Source: Streptomyces olindensis | Lineage (GTDB): Bacteria > Actinomycetota > Actinomycetes > Streptomycetales > Streptomycetaceae | DNA: 64,000 nucleotides | Reading direction: 5' to 3' | Assembly (NCBI GenBank): GCA_000696115.1 | Contig: JJOH01000013.1 | Location: 124,001 to 188,000 of the forward strand | Shown here: piece by piece, positions 24,164 to 33,541 of the stretch | Position numbering within the stretch: the first letter of the stretch is position 1 | How the letters are laid out: the number at the start of each line of letters is the position of its first letter | Notes under the pieces: generated by a model | Told to the model about the DNA's origin: nothing | The model's input: only the letters and a program-made list of their open reading frames with translations | The model's database searches: none | Translations under genes and position numbers: made by a program

Positions 24164-26221
24164 GTGGGTTCCATGCGTTACGTGACCAACCTGCCGTACG
24201 CGACGAAGGAAGAGGAGCACGTCACCATCCCGATGTCGGACGGGGTCCGGCTCTCCGCGCACGTCTGGCGCCCCACTTCCTCGGACCAGGAGCCGGTGCC
24301 GGCGGTGCTGGAGTACATCCCGTACCGCAAGCGCGACCTGACGGCCGTCCGCGACTCGGTCCACCACCCGTATCTCGCCGGGCACGGCTACGCCTGCGTC
24401 CGCGTCGACCTGCGCGGCACCGGCGACTCCGAGGGCGTGCTGCGCGACGAGTACCTGGAGCGGGAGCAGGCGGACGCCGAGGAGGTGCTGGCCTGGCTGG
24501 CCGAGCAGCCCTGGTGCGACGGCGCCACGGGCATGATGGGCATCTCCTGGGGCGCGTTCGCCGCGCTCCAGGTCGCGGCCCGCCGACCGCCGAGCCTGAA
24601 GGCCATCGCCATCGCCTCCTTCACCGACGACCGGCACGCCGACGACATGCACTACATGGGCGGCGCCCTGCTGTCGGACAACCTGGCCGAGGCGGGCACG
24701 ATGTTCGCCTACGGCACCTGCCCGCCCGACCCGGCCGTGGTCGGCGACCGCTGGCGCGAGATGTGGCACGAGCGGCTGGAGAACACCGAGCCCTGGGTCC
24801 TGCAGTGGCTGCGCCACCAGCGCCGCGACGACTACTGGCGGCACGCCTCGGTGTGCGAGGACTACACGAGCGTGCAGTGCCCGGTGCTGGCGTCCAGCGG
24901 CTGGGCGGACGGCTACTCCAACGCCGTGACCCGGCTGCTCGGCAACCTGGACGTGCCCCGCAAGGGCCTGATCGGTCCCTGGTCGCACAAGTTCCCCCAC
25001 CTCGGGGAGCCCGGGCCGGCGATCGGCTACCTCCAGGAGCTGGTGCGGTGGTGGGACCACTGGCTCAAGGGCGTCGACAACGGCGTCATGGACGGGCCGA
25101 TGCTCCAGGCGTGGATGCAGGACAGCGTGCCGCCCTCCACGTCGTACGAGGAGCGGCCGGGGCGTTGGGTCGGCGAGCCCGACTGGCCCTCGCCGCACAT
25201 CCGGCCGGTCACGTATCCGCTCTCCCGGCACCGGATCGAACCCGCGCGGGACCCGGCGGGCCCAGCGGGCCCGGACGACCCGGGCGGCGGGGCGATGACC
25301 GTGAAGTCACCGCTGTCCGTCGGCCAGTTCGCGGGCAAGTGGGCCTCCTACAACGCGCCCCCGGACCTGCCGTACGACCAGCGGGAGGAGGACGGCGGCT
25401 CCCTCGTCTTCGACAGCGAGCCGCTGACCGAGCCGCTGGAGATCCTCGGCTCGCCGAGCGTGGAACTCGACCTGTCGGTCAGCGAGCCGGTCGCCCTGGT
25501 GGCCGCGCGGCTGTCCGACGTGAGCCCCGACGGCGCCGCGACACGCGTCTCCTACGGCATCCTGAACCTCACCCGCCTGCACAGCACGGAGTCCCCCGAG
25601 CCGCTGGAACCGGGCCGTCGCTACCGGGCCACCATCCCGCTGAACGGGGTGGCGCAGGCGTTCCCGCCGGGCCACCGTGTCCGGCTCTCCCTCTCCACCT
25701 CCTACTGGCCGCTGGCCTGGCCGCCGCCCAGGCCGGCCCTGCTCAGCGTCCACGAACGCTCCAGCACGCTCACCCTGCCGGTGCGGCCGGTGGAGGAACC
25801 CGACGAGGTGCCGTCGTCCCCGTTCGGTGAGCCGGAGGGCACTCCTCCGCTCGCCACGACCCAGCTGACGCCGCCCGAGGAACGCTGGGAGGTCAAGCGC
25901 GACCTGGTCGGCTACCACGCCGAGTTGGACATCGTGAAGGACCGGGGCACGGTCCGCTTCGAGGACATCGGCCTGGAGGCCGGCCGCCGCGCCCACGAGC
26001 GCTACACGGCCGTCGCCGACGACTTCACCTCGGCCGGCGGCGAGTCCACCTGGACCATGAGCTTCCGGCGCGACGACTGGGACGTACGGGTGGTGACCCA
26101 CACCCGGCTCACCTGCGACGAGACGGACTTCTTCGTGGACGCGACCCTCGACGCCTACGAGGCCGACCGCCGGGTCTTCTCGCGCACCTGGAACGAGCAG
26201 GTCCCGCGCGACCTGCTCTAG
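24164..26221 (+). CDS. CocE/NonD-family hydrolase (X-Pro dipeptidyl-peptidase fold)
   Basis: 685 residues. The triad is S128 in GISWGAFAAL, D249 in SSGWADGYSNAV and H275 in IGPWSHKFPH, matching the CocE order. The C-terminal jelly-roll domain begins near DGGSLVFDSEPLTEPLEILGSPSVELD. An extra C-terminal part of about 130 residues (KRDLVGYHAELDIVKDRGTVRFED to the end) is not usual in CocE. The enzyme cleaves an ester or amide. The GTG at 24164 is close to its AGGAG box; ATG 24173 is an alternative. It lies 7 bp after the ATP-grasp gene, so the two are surely one operon. No signal peptide, so cytoplasmic. Confidence 0.88.
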   Translation: MGSMRYVTNLPYATKEEEHVTIPMSDGVRLSAHVWRPTSSDQEPVPAVLEYIPYRKRDLTAVRDSVHHPYLAGHGYACVRVDLRGTGDSEGVLRDEYLEREQADAEEVLAWLAEQPWCDGATGMMGISWGAFAALQVAARRPPSLKAIAIASFTDDRHADDMHYMGGALLSDNLAEAGTMFAYGTCPPDPAVVGDRWREMWHERLENTEPWVLQWLRHQRRDDYWRHASVCEDYTSVQCPVLASSGWADGYSNAVTRLLGNLDVPRKGLIGPWSHKFPHLGEPGPAIGYLQELVRWWDHWLKGVDNGVMDGPMLQAWMQDSVPPSTSYEERPGRWVGEPDWPSPHIRPVTYPLSRHRIEPARDPAGPAGPDDPGGGAMTVKSPLSVGQFAGKWASYNAPPDLPYDQREEDGGSLVFDSEPLTEPLEILGSPSVELDLSVSEPVALVAARLSDVSPDGAATRVSYGILNLTRLHSTESPEPLEPGRRYRATIPLNGVAQAFPPGHRVRLSLSTSYWPLAWPPPRPALLSVHERSSTLTLPVRPVEEPDEVPSSPFGEPEGTPPLATTQLTPPEERWEVKRDLVGYHAELDIVKDRGTVRFEDIGLEAGRRAHERYTAVADDFTSAGGESTWTMSFRRDDWDVRVVTHTRLTCDETDFFVDATLDAYEADRRVFSRTWNEQVPRDLL

Positions 26222-26339
26222 CTCGTCCGACGGCGTCTCCGGAGCCGCCGGACGGACGGCCCTCGGCGTGTGACGTGCAGCACGTCAGCGTGAGGTCAGG
26301 GAACTGACCGGAACGTGTCAGCCGGCTCCGGTTCCCTAC

Positions 26340-27279
26340 CGGTGGCCCAGCTTCACCGGCCTCCGCTCTCGAAGCAGATCCTCTCGGGCGCGTGGTCCGC
26401 CGAGCGGCTGCTGCTGCGCTCGCACCCGGAGCTCGACGCCCTCGGCCTCGACCTGCGGCTGGCAACGGCGGCGACGGGGCTGCACCTGACGGACCGTACG
26501 GTGACGCTGGCCGACGGATCCCAACTGCCGTACGACGGGCTGATCATCGCCACCGGGGTACGTCCGCGCCGACTGCCCGGTGACGGCACCGAGGCCGCCG
26601 CCGTGGCCCGCTCGCTGGGCGCCCGCGTGACCCTGCTCGAACCCGCTGCCGTGCCGTGCGCACCGGCGTCTCCGTGTCCGAGGTGACCGACGGGGGCGTG
26701 CGCCTCGCGGACGGCGAGCAGGTCGAGGCCGACGAGGTCCTGGTCGCCGTCGGCTCCCTGCCCAACACCGAGTGGCTGGCGGACAGCGGTCTGCCGGTCG
26801 GTGACGGTGTGCTCTGCGACCGGTACTGCGAGGCCGTTCGGGAGTCCCGCCGCCCGCAGCGGGCCGGGGCGTTGTACGCGGCCGGTGGCGTGGCCCGCTG
26901 GGACAACCCGCTGTTCGGCACGCCGATGCGGATCGAGCACCGCACCAACGCCGCCGAGCAGGGCATGGCCGCCGCCCGCAACCTGCTCGCCGCGCCGGAG
27001 GCCCGCAAGCCGTTCGCGCCCGTGCCGTACTTCTGGTCCGACCAGTACGACATGAGGATCCAGGCGTACGGCCACCTGCGAGGCCACGACGAAGTCGCCG
27101 TGGTCGAGGGGGACGTGTCCGGTCGCCGCTTCGTGGCCGCCTACCGCAGGGGCGAGCGGCTGGTGGGCGCCCTGGCGGTGGGCATGCCGCCGAAGTCCGT
27201 GCGGACCTGGCGGCAGGCCGTGGCGGTCGGGACGACCTGGCGGGAGGCGGTGGGGGGCGCCGGCACGGCGACGGCCTGA
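26340..27279 (+). pseudogene. Ferredoxin reductase-type FAD/NAD(P) oxidoreductase relic
   Basis: The sequence begins in the middle of the FAD domain (HRPPLSKQILSGAW), lacking the GxGxxG start, and runs to PYDGLIIATGVRPRRLPGDG. The NAD-binding GxGxxG segment is then missing: the frame passes straight to VARSLGARVTLLEP. After a frame change RTGVSVSEVTDGGVRLADGE continues through ALYAAGGVARWDN, RIEHRTNAAEQGMAAARNLL and VPYFWSDQYDMRIQAYGH to a stop at 27279. It therefore lacks one terminus and two internal segments. The C-terminal half has its own open frame from 26656. Confidence 0.8.
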
Positions 27280-27363
27280 CTCTGCCACGCGACCCGGTCC
27301 GTTTCCGGCGGCGAGGAGGTACGTTCGTCCGGGCGGGATACCGGTTCAGTCGGGAGGCAACGC

Positions 27364-27774
27364 ATGACCACGCGCACCGCACGTGTCGAACTGACGCCCG
27401 CCGCCGAGGAACTGCTGCGGCGGCTGACCGGCACGCACGGGCCGGTGATGTTCCACCAGTCCGGCGGCTGCTGCGACGGCAGCGCCCCCATGTGCTACCC
27501 GCGCGGCGAGTTCCGGGTCGGCGCCTCGGACGTCCTGCTGGGACACGTGGCCGGGGACACGCCGTTCTGGATGAGCGCGGACCAGTACACGTACTGGTCG
27601 CACACCCACCTCACCGTGGACGTGGTTCCCGGGCGCGGCAGCGGCTTCTCCCTGGAGGCCCCGGAAGGCGTCCGCTTCCTCCTCCGCTCCCGCCTCCTCA
27701 CCGACGAGGAACTGCGCCGCATCGAAACGGAACCACCGCTGCCGACCGGGGCGGACGGCGTGGACGACCGGTGA
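27364..27774 (+). CDS. DUF779 family protein
   Basis: 136 residues, typical length. The family core is PVMFHQSGGCCDGSAPMCYP with a conserved CC, then SADQYTYWSHTHLTVDVVPGRGSGFSLE and the end RFLLRSRLLTDEEL. DUF779 genes normally sit next to an aldehyde dehydrogenase, for which they are thought to be an accessory factor. No such gene is present here, only the oxidoreductase relic upstream. The ATG at 27364 follows a GGGAGG box. The three cysteines suggest a metal or redox role, but this is not established. Confidence 0.88.
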   Translation: MTTRTARVELTPAAEELLRRLTGTHGPVMFHQSGGCCDGSAPMCYPRGEFRVGASDVLLGHVAGDTPFWMSADQYTYWSHTHLTVDVVPGRGSGFSLEAPEGVRFLLRSRLLTDEELRRIETEPPLPTGADGVDDR

Positions 27775-27905
27775 CCGCCCGCCGCGTGCACCGCCCGTGA
27801 CCTGATCATGAGAACCTCGCCCGGTTCCGTCGAAGCGTGCACGGAGCCCGACGGCCCCGCCGACCCCGTCGGGATCGCCGAGACCGCCGAGACCGCCGAG
27901 ACCGC

Positions 27906-28526
27906 CTAAGAGGCGTCACACACCGACGGCAGCGCCCGCCCGAGGCCCTTCACGTGCAGGACGTCGAGCCGATGGTCGAACGCGGACCAGCCGGCCGCGG
28001 TGACGAGGCGCGGACCGCATGACGGCAGGGCGCGGGCCTGCTCCGTCTCCGCCAGCGCGGCCAGCAGCTGCGTGGTGATGCGGTCCAGGGCCGGGCGGAC
28101 CTCCTTCGCCAGGTCGGGGCGTTCGGTGGGGCGCTCGTCGGGGTGCGCGTCCCAGCGGGCGTACAGACCGCGCTGCACCAGCTTGTTCGCCTCGATCTGG
28201 TCACGGAACACGGCGGCCACGGCGTCCGGGTCGAGACCCAGGCCGGTGGCCCGGGCGCGGACGTCGTCCAGGATCTGCGCCTCGCGCACCGGGTCGTCGA
28301 TGGGCGTGTCCGTGCCGTACTTCGCGGCGGCGACCTTGTCGGCCAGCAGCAGCCGTTGCGCGATCAGTTCGATGATGGTGCCGAGGCCGTGGGAAGCGGC
28401 GGCCGCGTGGCCGGCCGCGGCAGCGGGCCGTTCGGCTGCGGCGGTCGCCGGGGCGGCGGTTCCGAGGGCCAGGGTGGTCGCGGCGGCGAGCAGGGTGAGA
28501 GCGGACCGGAGTCGTTCAGGGCGCAC
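27906..28526 (-). CDS. Secreted chorismate mutase (AroQ gamma type)
   Basis: 206 residues. A Sec signal peptide (RSALTLLAAATTLALGTAAPATA) is followed by the all-helical AroQ core: LIAQRLLLADKVAAAKYGTDTPIDDPVREAQILDDV, then VAAVFRDQIEANKLVQRGLYARW. This is the signature of the periplasmic or exported *AroQ class found in mycobacteria and Streptomyces. It converts chorismate to prephenate outside the cytoplasm; the purpose is unclear. GTG 28526 has a GGAAGGA box. Transcribed alone, divergent from the GH115 gene. Just past its stop, 27876-27905 holds a short 9-bp tandem run of GCCGAGACC. Confidence 0.88.
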   Translation of the reverse strand: MRPERLRSALTLLAAATTLALGTAAPATAAAERPAAAAGHAAAASHGLGTIIELIAQRLLLADKVAAAKYGTDTPIDDPVREAQILDDVRARATGLGLDPDAVAAVFRDQIEANKLVQRGLYARWDAHPDERPTERPDLAKEVRPALDRITTQLLAALAETEQARALPSCGPRLVTAAGWSAFDHRLDVLHVKGLGRALPSVCDAS

Positions 28527-28706
28527 AGCGGTGTCCTTCCGAGGGGGGCGGTCGCCAACTTACCGATGCCGCTTGGCGCGTGGCGCACCGAGCCCCCTCA
28601 TACCACCGACCGCACCGCACACGCCCGCCCCGCGACCCGCCCCCTACGCGGCGACCCCACGCCCCACATCTGGACGCCCTCGCACGGCCTCGCCTAGGGT
28701 GCCCCA

Positions 28707-28719
28707 GCAAGCGCTTTCT
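28707..28719. promoter_or_regulatory. LacI-type operator-like palindrome upstream of GH115
   Basis: GCAAGCGCTTTCT contains the palindrome AAGCGCTT with the central CG typical of LacI/GalR operators. It lies about 100 bp before the GH115 start. The LacI protein at 184-1200 is one candidate ligand; no footprint can be inferred. Confidence 0.45.
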
Positions 28720-28816
28720 AGCCTGCCCATGCCAACCTCACCTGTGCGCAGCCCCGCCGACGGCCCGGACGAGGAACCGCCGCGGGCCGCGGGTCCGGCG
28801 CGGAAAGGCAGTGCCC

Positions 28817-31744
28817 GTGCAGCAGAGACCGTCTCCTGGCCATGTGAGCCGCAAGTCGTTCTTAAGGGGCATGGCGGCCGTCGGCGCCGCTCCCCTGCTC
28901 GCCCCGTCCCTCCTCCCCGCCGGCGCCGCCGCAGCCGCCCCCTCGGCCCGCCCCGACTTCCCCCTGGTCCAGGGCGGCACCGCGGTGGACGTGTTCGTGG
29001 ACGCCGCCGACGATCCCGCCGTCGTCCGCGCGGCCGGCGACCTCCAGGCGGACGTGGAGCGGGTGGGAGGCGTACGGCCCCGCCTGCTGCACTCCGTGCC
29101 CGAACGGGCCGGCCTCCTCGTCCTGGTGGGGACGATCGGCGCGAGCCCGGTCATCGACCGGCTCGTCCGCCGCGGACGCCTGGACGTCTCCCGGGTCGAG
29201 GGCCGCTGGGAGGCGTCCGTCACCCAGGTCGTGGAGCGCCCGCTGCCCGGCGTGGACCGCGCCCTGGTCATCGCGGGCAGCGACCGGCGCGGCACGGTCT
29301 ACGGCGTCTACGACACCTCGGAGCGCATCGGCGTCTCCCCCTGGTACTGGTGGGCCGATGTCCCGGTCGTCCGCCGCGACACCGTGACCGTCCCGGCCGG
29401 CCCCCTCAAGCGCCTCGAACCCGCCGTCCGCTACCGGGGCATCTTCATCAACGACGAGCAGAACCTCACCACGTGGTCCCACCGCACCCAGGAGCCGGAC
29501 AAGCACATCGGCCCCAGGACGTACGAGCGGGTCTTCGAGCTGCTGCTCCGCCTCAAGGCCAACTACCTCTGGCCCGCGATGCACCCGTACTCCGACTTCT
29601 TCAACAAGCACCGCGAGAACCCCGAACTGGCCGAGCGCTACGGCATCGTGGTCGGCTCCAGCCACCCCGAGGCCATGCTGCGCAACGGCGTGCACGAGTG
29701 GCAGCCGTGGGCCGAGGCGCACCGCAACCCCGACGGCACCCTGCCGCTCTACGACTACACGGTGAACCCGGCCGTCATCTCCGACTACTGGCGGGCGCGG
29801 GCCCGGGAGAACGCCGCCTACGAGAGCAGCTGGACGATCGGCATGCGGGGCCTGCACGACTCCGCCCTGGAGACGAAGTACGCCACGACGATCCCGGAGA
29901 AGGTCGCGGTGATGAACGACATCATCGCCGACCAGCGCCGCATCCTGGCCGAGGAGGTGGGCGAGGCGGCCCGGCCGCAGATCTTCATCCCGTACAAGGA
30001 GGTCCTGGAGCTGTACAACGCGGGCGTCCAGGTGCCCGACGACGTCACCCTGATCTGGCCGGACGACAACCACGGCAACATGCGCCAGCTCCCGAACGAG
30101 GCGGAGCGCCGCCGCGCCGGCGGCAACGGCATCTACTACCACCTCTCCTACTGGGGCCGCCCCAGGAGCTATCTGTGGCTGGACACCACGCAGTTGGCCA
30201 AGGTGTGGCAGGAGCTGCGGCGGGTCCACGACCACGGGGCCGACCGGATGTGGATCTTCAACGTCGGTGACATCAAGTCGATCGAGACGGGGCTGTCCTT
30301 CTGTCTGGACATGGCGTGGGACGTGGACCGCTGGGGTCCCGGGAACGTCGAGGACTTCCTCGTGGAGTGGGCCGGGCGCCAGTTCGGCCGGCGGTACGGC
30401 GCGGAGATCGCCGCCATCCGCACCGAGTACTACCGCCTGGCGGCGGAGCGGCGCCCGGAGTTCATCGACAAGGCGATCTTCTCGACGGTCCACCACGGCG
30501 ACGAGGCGGGCCGCCGCATGACGGCCTACGAGGAGTTGCTGGAACGGGTCCGCCGACTGGGGTCGAAGCTGCCGGAGACCTACCGGGACGCCTACTACGA
30601 GCTGGTCGAGTACCCGGTCCACGGCGCGTACTTGATGAACCTGAAGTACTACTGGGCGGACCGCAACGCGCTCGCCGTCCGCCAGGGCCGCGGCGCGGGC
30701 ACGAACCGCTTCGCGGACCTGGCCGAGGCCGCGCACGCCGAGGAACAGGCGATCACCCGGCGGTACAACACCGAGATCGCGGGCGGGAAGTGGGACGGCG
30801 TCGTCAACCCCTACCCGTCCCAGATCCCGAAGGCCCCGGGCCGCCCGTCCGTCACGCGGGTGCCCCGGCAGGAGACCTCGGGCCTGGGGCTGGCCGCGGA
30901 GGGCAACGAGACGGGAGCGGAGCGCCCGCTGTCCTTCTCCTCCTACACCCGGGACCGCCGCTTCGTGGACGTCTTCAACACCGGCTTCCTCCCCGTTCCG
31001 TGGCGGGCCGAGCCGAGCCACCCCTGGCTGAGGCTGACCACCGCGAGCGGCGAACTAACCGACCAGACGCGGGTGTGGGTCGAGGTCGACTGGGCCCGGG
31101 TGCCGGAAGGGACCCATGAGCCGACGGTGGCCTTCACCGGCGCCGGCACGACCATCGAGGTACCGGTGCGGGTGGTCAACGACGGGGAACGGGCCCGGCG
31201 GCGGGTCCGCGGCTTCGTCGAGGCCCACGGCCACGTCTCGATCGACGCGGCGCACTTCGAGAGCCGGGTGGCCCGCGGCGGAGCGCACTGGCGGGTGGTC
31301 CGCGGGCTGGGCCGCCGTACGGCCGCCGTCGAGGCGGTCCCGACGACCGCGCCGGCGATCACGGACGACGTCACCAGCCGGTCGCCGGAACTGCGCTACC
31401 GGGTGCGCTTCACCACGACCGGCAGCTTCCCGGTGACGGTCTTCCGGTTGCCCTCCCTCGACGAGCGGGGCACGCGGCGCCTGGCGGTGGCCCTCGACGA
31501 CCAGCCGCCGACGGTGCTGTCGGGCCAGGCGATCGCCACCGGCAACCGCGGGGACGCCTGGGCCCGCAACGTGGAGGAGGGCGTCGAGAAGCTGACGGCC
31601 CGGATGACCGTGTCGACGCCGGGTGAGCATGTGCTGCGGGTGTTCATGGTGGACGCGGCGATGGTGGTCGACCAGATCGTGATCGACACCGGCGGTCTGG
31701 CGGCCTCCTATCTGGCGCCGCCGGAGAGTTACCACCACCCCTGA
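28817..31744 (+). CDS. Secreted GH115 xylan alpha-1,2-glucuronidase
   Basis: 975 residues, normal for GH115. A Tat-type signal (SRKSFLRGMAAVGAAPLLAP) precedes the mature protein. GH115 landmarks include VYDTSERIGVSPWYWWADVP, RGIFINDEQNLTTWS, LKANYLWPAMHPYSDFF, IWPDDNHGNMRQLPN and YHLSYWGRPRSYLWL. The C-terminal third is a beta-sandwich region ending with a domain that covers the active site in known structures. The enzyme removes (4-O-methyl)glucuronic acid from xylan. GTG 28817 is 8 bases after GGAAAGG. A strong terminator follows. With the GH43 tail and the esterase at 37832 it suggests hemicellulose use. Confidence 0.9.
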   Translation: MQQRPSPGHVSRKSFLRGMAAVGAAPLLAPSLLPAGAAAAAPSARPDFPLVQGGTAVDVFVDAADDPAVVRAAGDLQADVERVGGVRPRLLHSVPERAGLLVLVGTIGASPVIDRLVRRGRLDVSRVEGRWEASVTQVVERPLPGVDRALVIAGSDRRGTVYGVYDTSERIGVSPWYWWADVPVVRRDTVTVPAGPLKRLEPAVRYRGIFINDEQNLTTWSHRTQEPDKHIGPRTYERVFELLLRLKANYLWPAMHPYSDFFNKHRENPELAERYGIVVGSSHPEAMLRNGVHEWQPWAEAHRNPDGTLPLYDYTVNPAVISDYWRARARENAAYESSWTIGMRGLHDSALETKYATTIPEKVAVMNDIIADQRRILAEEVGEAARPQIFIPYKEVLELYNAGVQVPDDVTLIWPDDNHGNMRQLPNEAERRRAGGNGIYYHLSYWGRPRSYLWLDTTQLAKVWQELRRVHDHGADRMWIFNVGDIKSIETGLSFCLDMAWDVDRWGPGNVEDFLVEWAGRQFGRRYGAEIAAIRTEYYRLAAERRPEFIDKAIFSTVHHGDEAGRRMTAYEELLERVRRLGSKLPETYRDAYYELVEYPVHGAYLMNLKYYWADRNALAVRQGRGAGTNRFADLAEAAHAEEQAITRRYNTEIAGGKWDGVVNPYPSQIPKAPGRPSVTRVPRQETSGLGLAAEGNETGAERPLSFSSYTRDRRFVDVFNTGFLPVPWRAEPSHPWLRLTTASGELTDQTRVWVEVDWARVPEGTHEPTVAFTGAGTTIEVPVRVVNDGERARRRVRGFVEAHGHVSIDAAHFESRVARGGAHWRVVRGLGRRTAAVEAVPTTAPAITDDVTSRSPELRYRVRFTTTGSFPVTVFRLPSLDERGTRRLAVALDDQPPTVLSGQAIATGNRGDAWARNVEEGVEKLTARMTVSTPGEHVLRVFMVDAAMVVDQIVIDTGGLAASYLAPPESYHHP

Positions 31745-31761
31745 GGCACGAACCGGGCTTC

Positions 31762-31802
31762 CCGGGTGGAGCCGGCCGCGGGTCACGGCCGGCTCCACCC
31801 GG
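31762..31802 (+). terminator. Terminator after GH115
   Basis: A 17-bp perfect stem (CCGGGTGGAGCCGGCCG and its complement) with a 7-base loop begins 18 bp after the GH115 stop. Confidence 0.8.
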
Positions 31803-31826
31803 TCTTCGCGACGCCCCTGCCCGGAT

Positions 31827-31860
31827 CCGTGTACACGGAAATTACGGAAAATACGTAGGG
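31827..31860. promoter_or_regulatory. Palindrome and 9-bp direct repeats upstream of the terpene locus
   Basis: CCGTGTACACGG (31827-31838) is a perfect 12-bp palindrome. It runs into three 9-bp steps, ACGGAAATT, ACGGAAAAT and ACGTAGGGG. The stretch is AT-richer than its surroundings and lies about 220 bp before the P450 start. It may bind the locus regulator, possibly the LAL protein at 34736-37645. The rest of 31861-32074 shows no coding potential. Confidence 0.4.
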
Positions 31861-32074
31861 GAACCAAAGAAAGCCGGAGTGACGGAAGAAAGCCGTCTGA
31901 CGCCTTGCGTGCACCGGAGGTGATTCACTCAGCGCTTCCCCGTGCACCCGTGCGCCCCCTGGAGAAAGGGTTCGTCACGTCAGCGGCCAGCTTGGACTGG
32001 GCAGGACATGGTGCAAGCGCCAAGTCGGTGAAACGTCACCGTATTCCCTGGTCGACTGAGGCAGGTGGTATTCG

Positions 32075-33541
32075 ATGAACGGCTGCGTTCATGAACCGGA
32101 ACAGCCATGGACGGTCGGTACTGCTCCAGGCATATTCCCATCCATCGGCCACGGTATCGCCTTGTTCCGTCGGCCGCTGGAGTTTCTGAAATCCCTGCCC
32201 GCACAAGGCGATCTGGTCGAGATACGCCTCGGCCCCCAGCGCGCCTGGATGGTGTGTCACCCCGAGTTGGTCCACCGCATGCTCCGGGACTCCCGCACGT
32301 TCGACAAGGGCGGACCGCAGTACGAGCGGCTCCGGGCGCTGATGGGCGACGGCGTCGTCACGTGCCCGCACGCGGAGCACCGGCGTCAGCGCAGGCTGCT
32401 GCAACCGACCTTCCACCCCTCCAACGTCTCCGGGCACACGGCTCTGATGGCCGAGGAGGCCGCGGCACTGTGCGGTGACTGGCGCGACGGGCAGGAGGTC
32501 GACGTCAGCGCGGCCATGCTGGGTATGACGACCCGGCTGATCAGCCGGGTCCTGCTGTCCGACTCGCTCAGCCCGGCCGCGGCCGACGAGGTGCGGCACT
32601 GCCTCGCCGCCATCGTGCGCGGCCTGTTCGTGCGCACGATCGTCCCGGTCGACGTGCTGTTCCGGATCCCCACCCCGGCGAACCGCCGCTACCGGCGTGC
32701 GGTGGAGCGGGTGCGCGAGCTCATCGACGCCGCGATCGCCGAGCGCCGGCGGGGCGCGCCCCGCGACGATCTGCTGGGGCTCCTGCTGGCGGCCGCGGAC
32801 ACCGAGCCCCCGGTCACCGACCGGGAGGTCCACGACCAGCTCGTGTCGCTCCTGCTCACCGGTTCCGAAAGCTCTTCGATGTGCCTGGCCTCCACCTTCA
32901 GCCTCCTGGGCCGGCATCCGGAGGTCGAGCGGCGGCTGCACGCCGAGGTCGACACCGTCCTCGCGGGCCGGCTGCCGGACGTCGACGATCTGCCCCGTCT
33001 GGTCTACACGCGGTCGGTCGTCACCGAGACGCTGCGCCACTCCCCGCCCGGCTGGCTCTTCACACGGGTCACGACCCGCGAGACGGAGTTCGCCGGACGC
33101 CGGCTGCCGCGGGGAGCCACCGTCCTCTACAGCCCGTACCTCCTGCACCACGACCCGGCGTCGTTCCCCGAGCCCGACCGGTTCCTGCCCGAGCGCTGGC
33201 TGGAGGGCGAGGCCGCCCCCGGTCCCCACGGGGCGCTCATCCCGTTCGCGGCGGGCAGCCGCAAGTGCATCGGTGACCTGTTCTCCATGGCCGAGATGAC
33301 GGTGGCCCTCGCGGCCATCACCGGCCGCTGGAGGCTGCGTCACCCCTCCGGGCGCGTCGCACCGCCGCGCCCCGGCGCGACCCTGGGACCCCGGTCCCTG
33401 ACGATGATCTGCGCCCCACGAACGGACGCGCCGGACGGCACGGCGCCGCATGCCGTCGCCCAGGTGCCCGAAGCCGCGGCTGCCGCGTCCGGAGCCGAGA
33501 AAGCCGGGAGGGACGGTGACAACGGTGTCCACCACGCATGA
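32075..33541 (+). CDS. Cytochrome P450 of the terpene locus
   Basis: 488 residues. The I-helix region reads LLLTGSESSSMC (the usual AGxET altered to TGSES), the K-helix ExxR is ETLRHSPP, and the haem loop is FAAGSRKCIGD with the axial cysteine. The overall pattern resembles the CYP170 group, whose founder oxidises epi-isozizaene. It probably hydroxylates the hydrocarbon made by the next gene. The GTG start of the terpene synthase lies 26 bp inside this gene, so the two are translationally coupled. A disordered Ala-rich tail of about 40 residues is encoded over the overlap. Soluble, no membrane anchor. Confidence 0.9.
   Translation: MNGCVHEPEQPWTVGTAPGIFPSIGHGIALFRRPLEFLKSLPAQGDLVEIRLGPQRAWMVCHPELVHRMLRDSRTFDKGGPQYERLRALMGDGVVTCPHAEHRRQRRLLQPTFHPSNVSGHTALMAEEAAALCGDWRDGQEVDVSAAMLGMTTRLISRVLLSDSLSPAAADEVRHCLAAIVRGLFVRTIVPVDVLFRIPTPANRRYRRAVERVRELIDAAIAERRRGAPRDDLLGLLLAAADTEPPVTDREVHDQLVSLLLTGSESSSMCLASTFSLLGRHPEVERRLHAEVDTVLAGRLPDVDDLPRLVYTRSVVTETLRHSPPGWLFTRVTTRETEFAGRRLPRGATVLYSPYLLHHDPASFPEPDRFLPERWLEGEAAPGPHGALIPFAAGSRKCIGDLFSMAEMTVALAAITGRWRLRHPSGRVAPPRPGATLGPRSLTMICAPRTDAPDGTAPHAVAQVPEAAAAASGAEKAGRDGDNGVHHA

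Noticed and set aside
27775..27905. A small gene encoding Arg/Asp repeats
   Set aside because: The 9-bp GCCGAGACC run gives repetitive peptides in any frame; no start signal.
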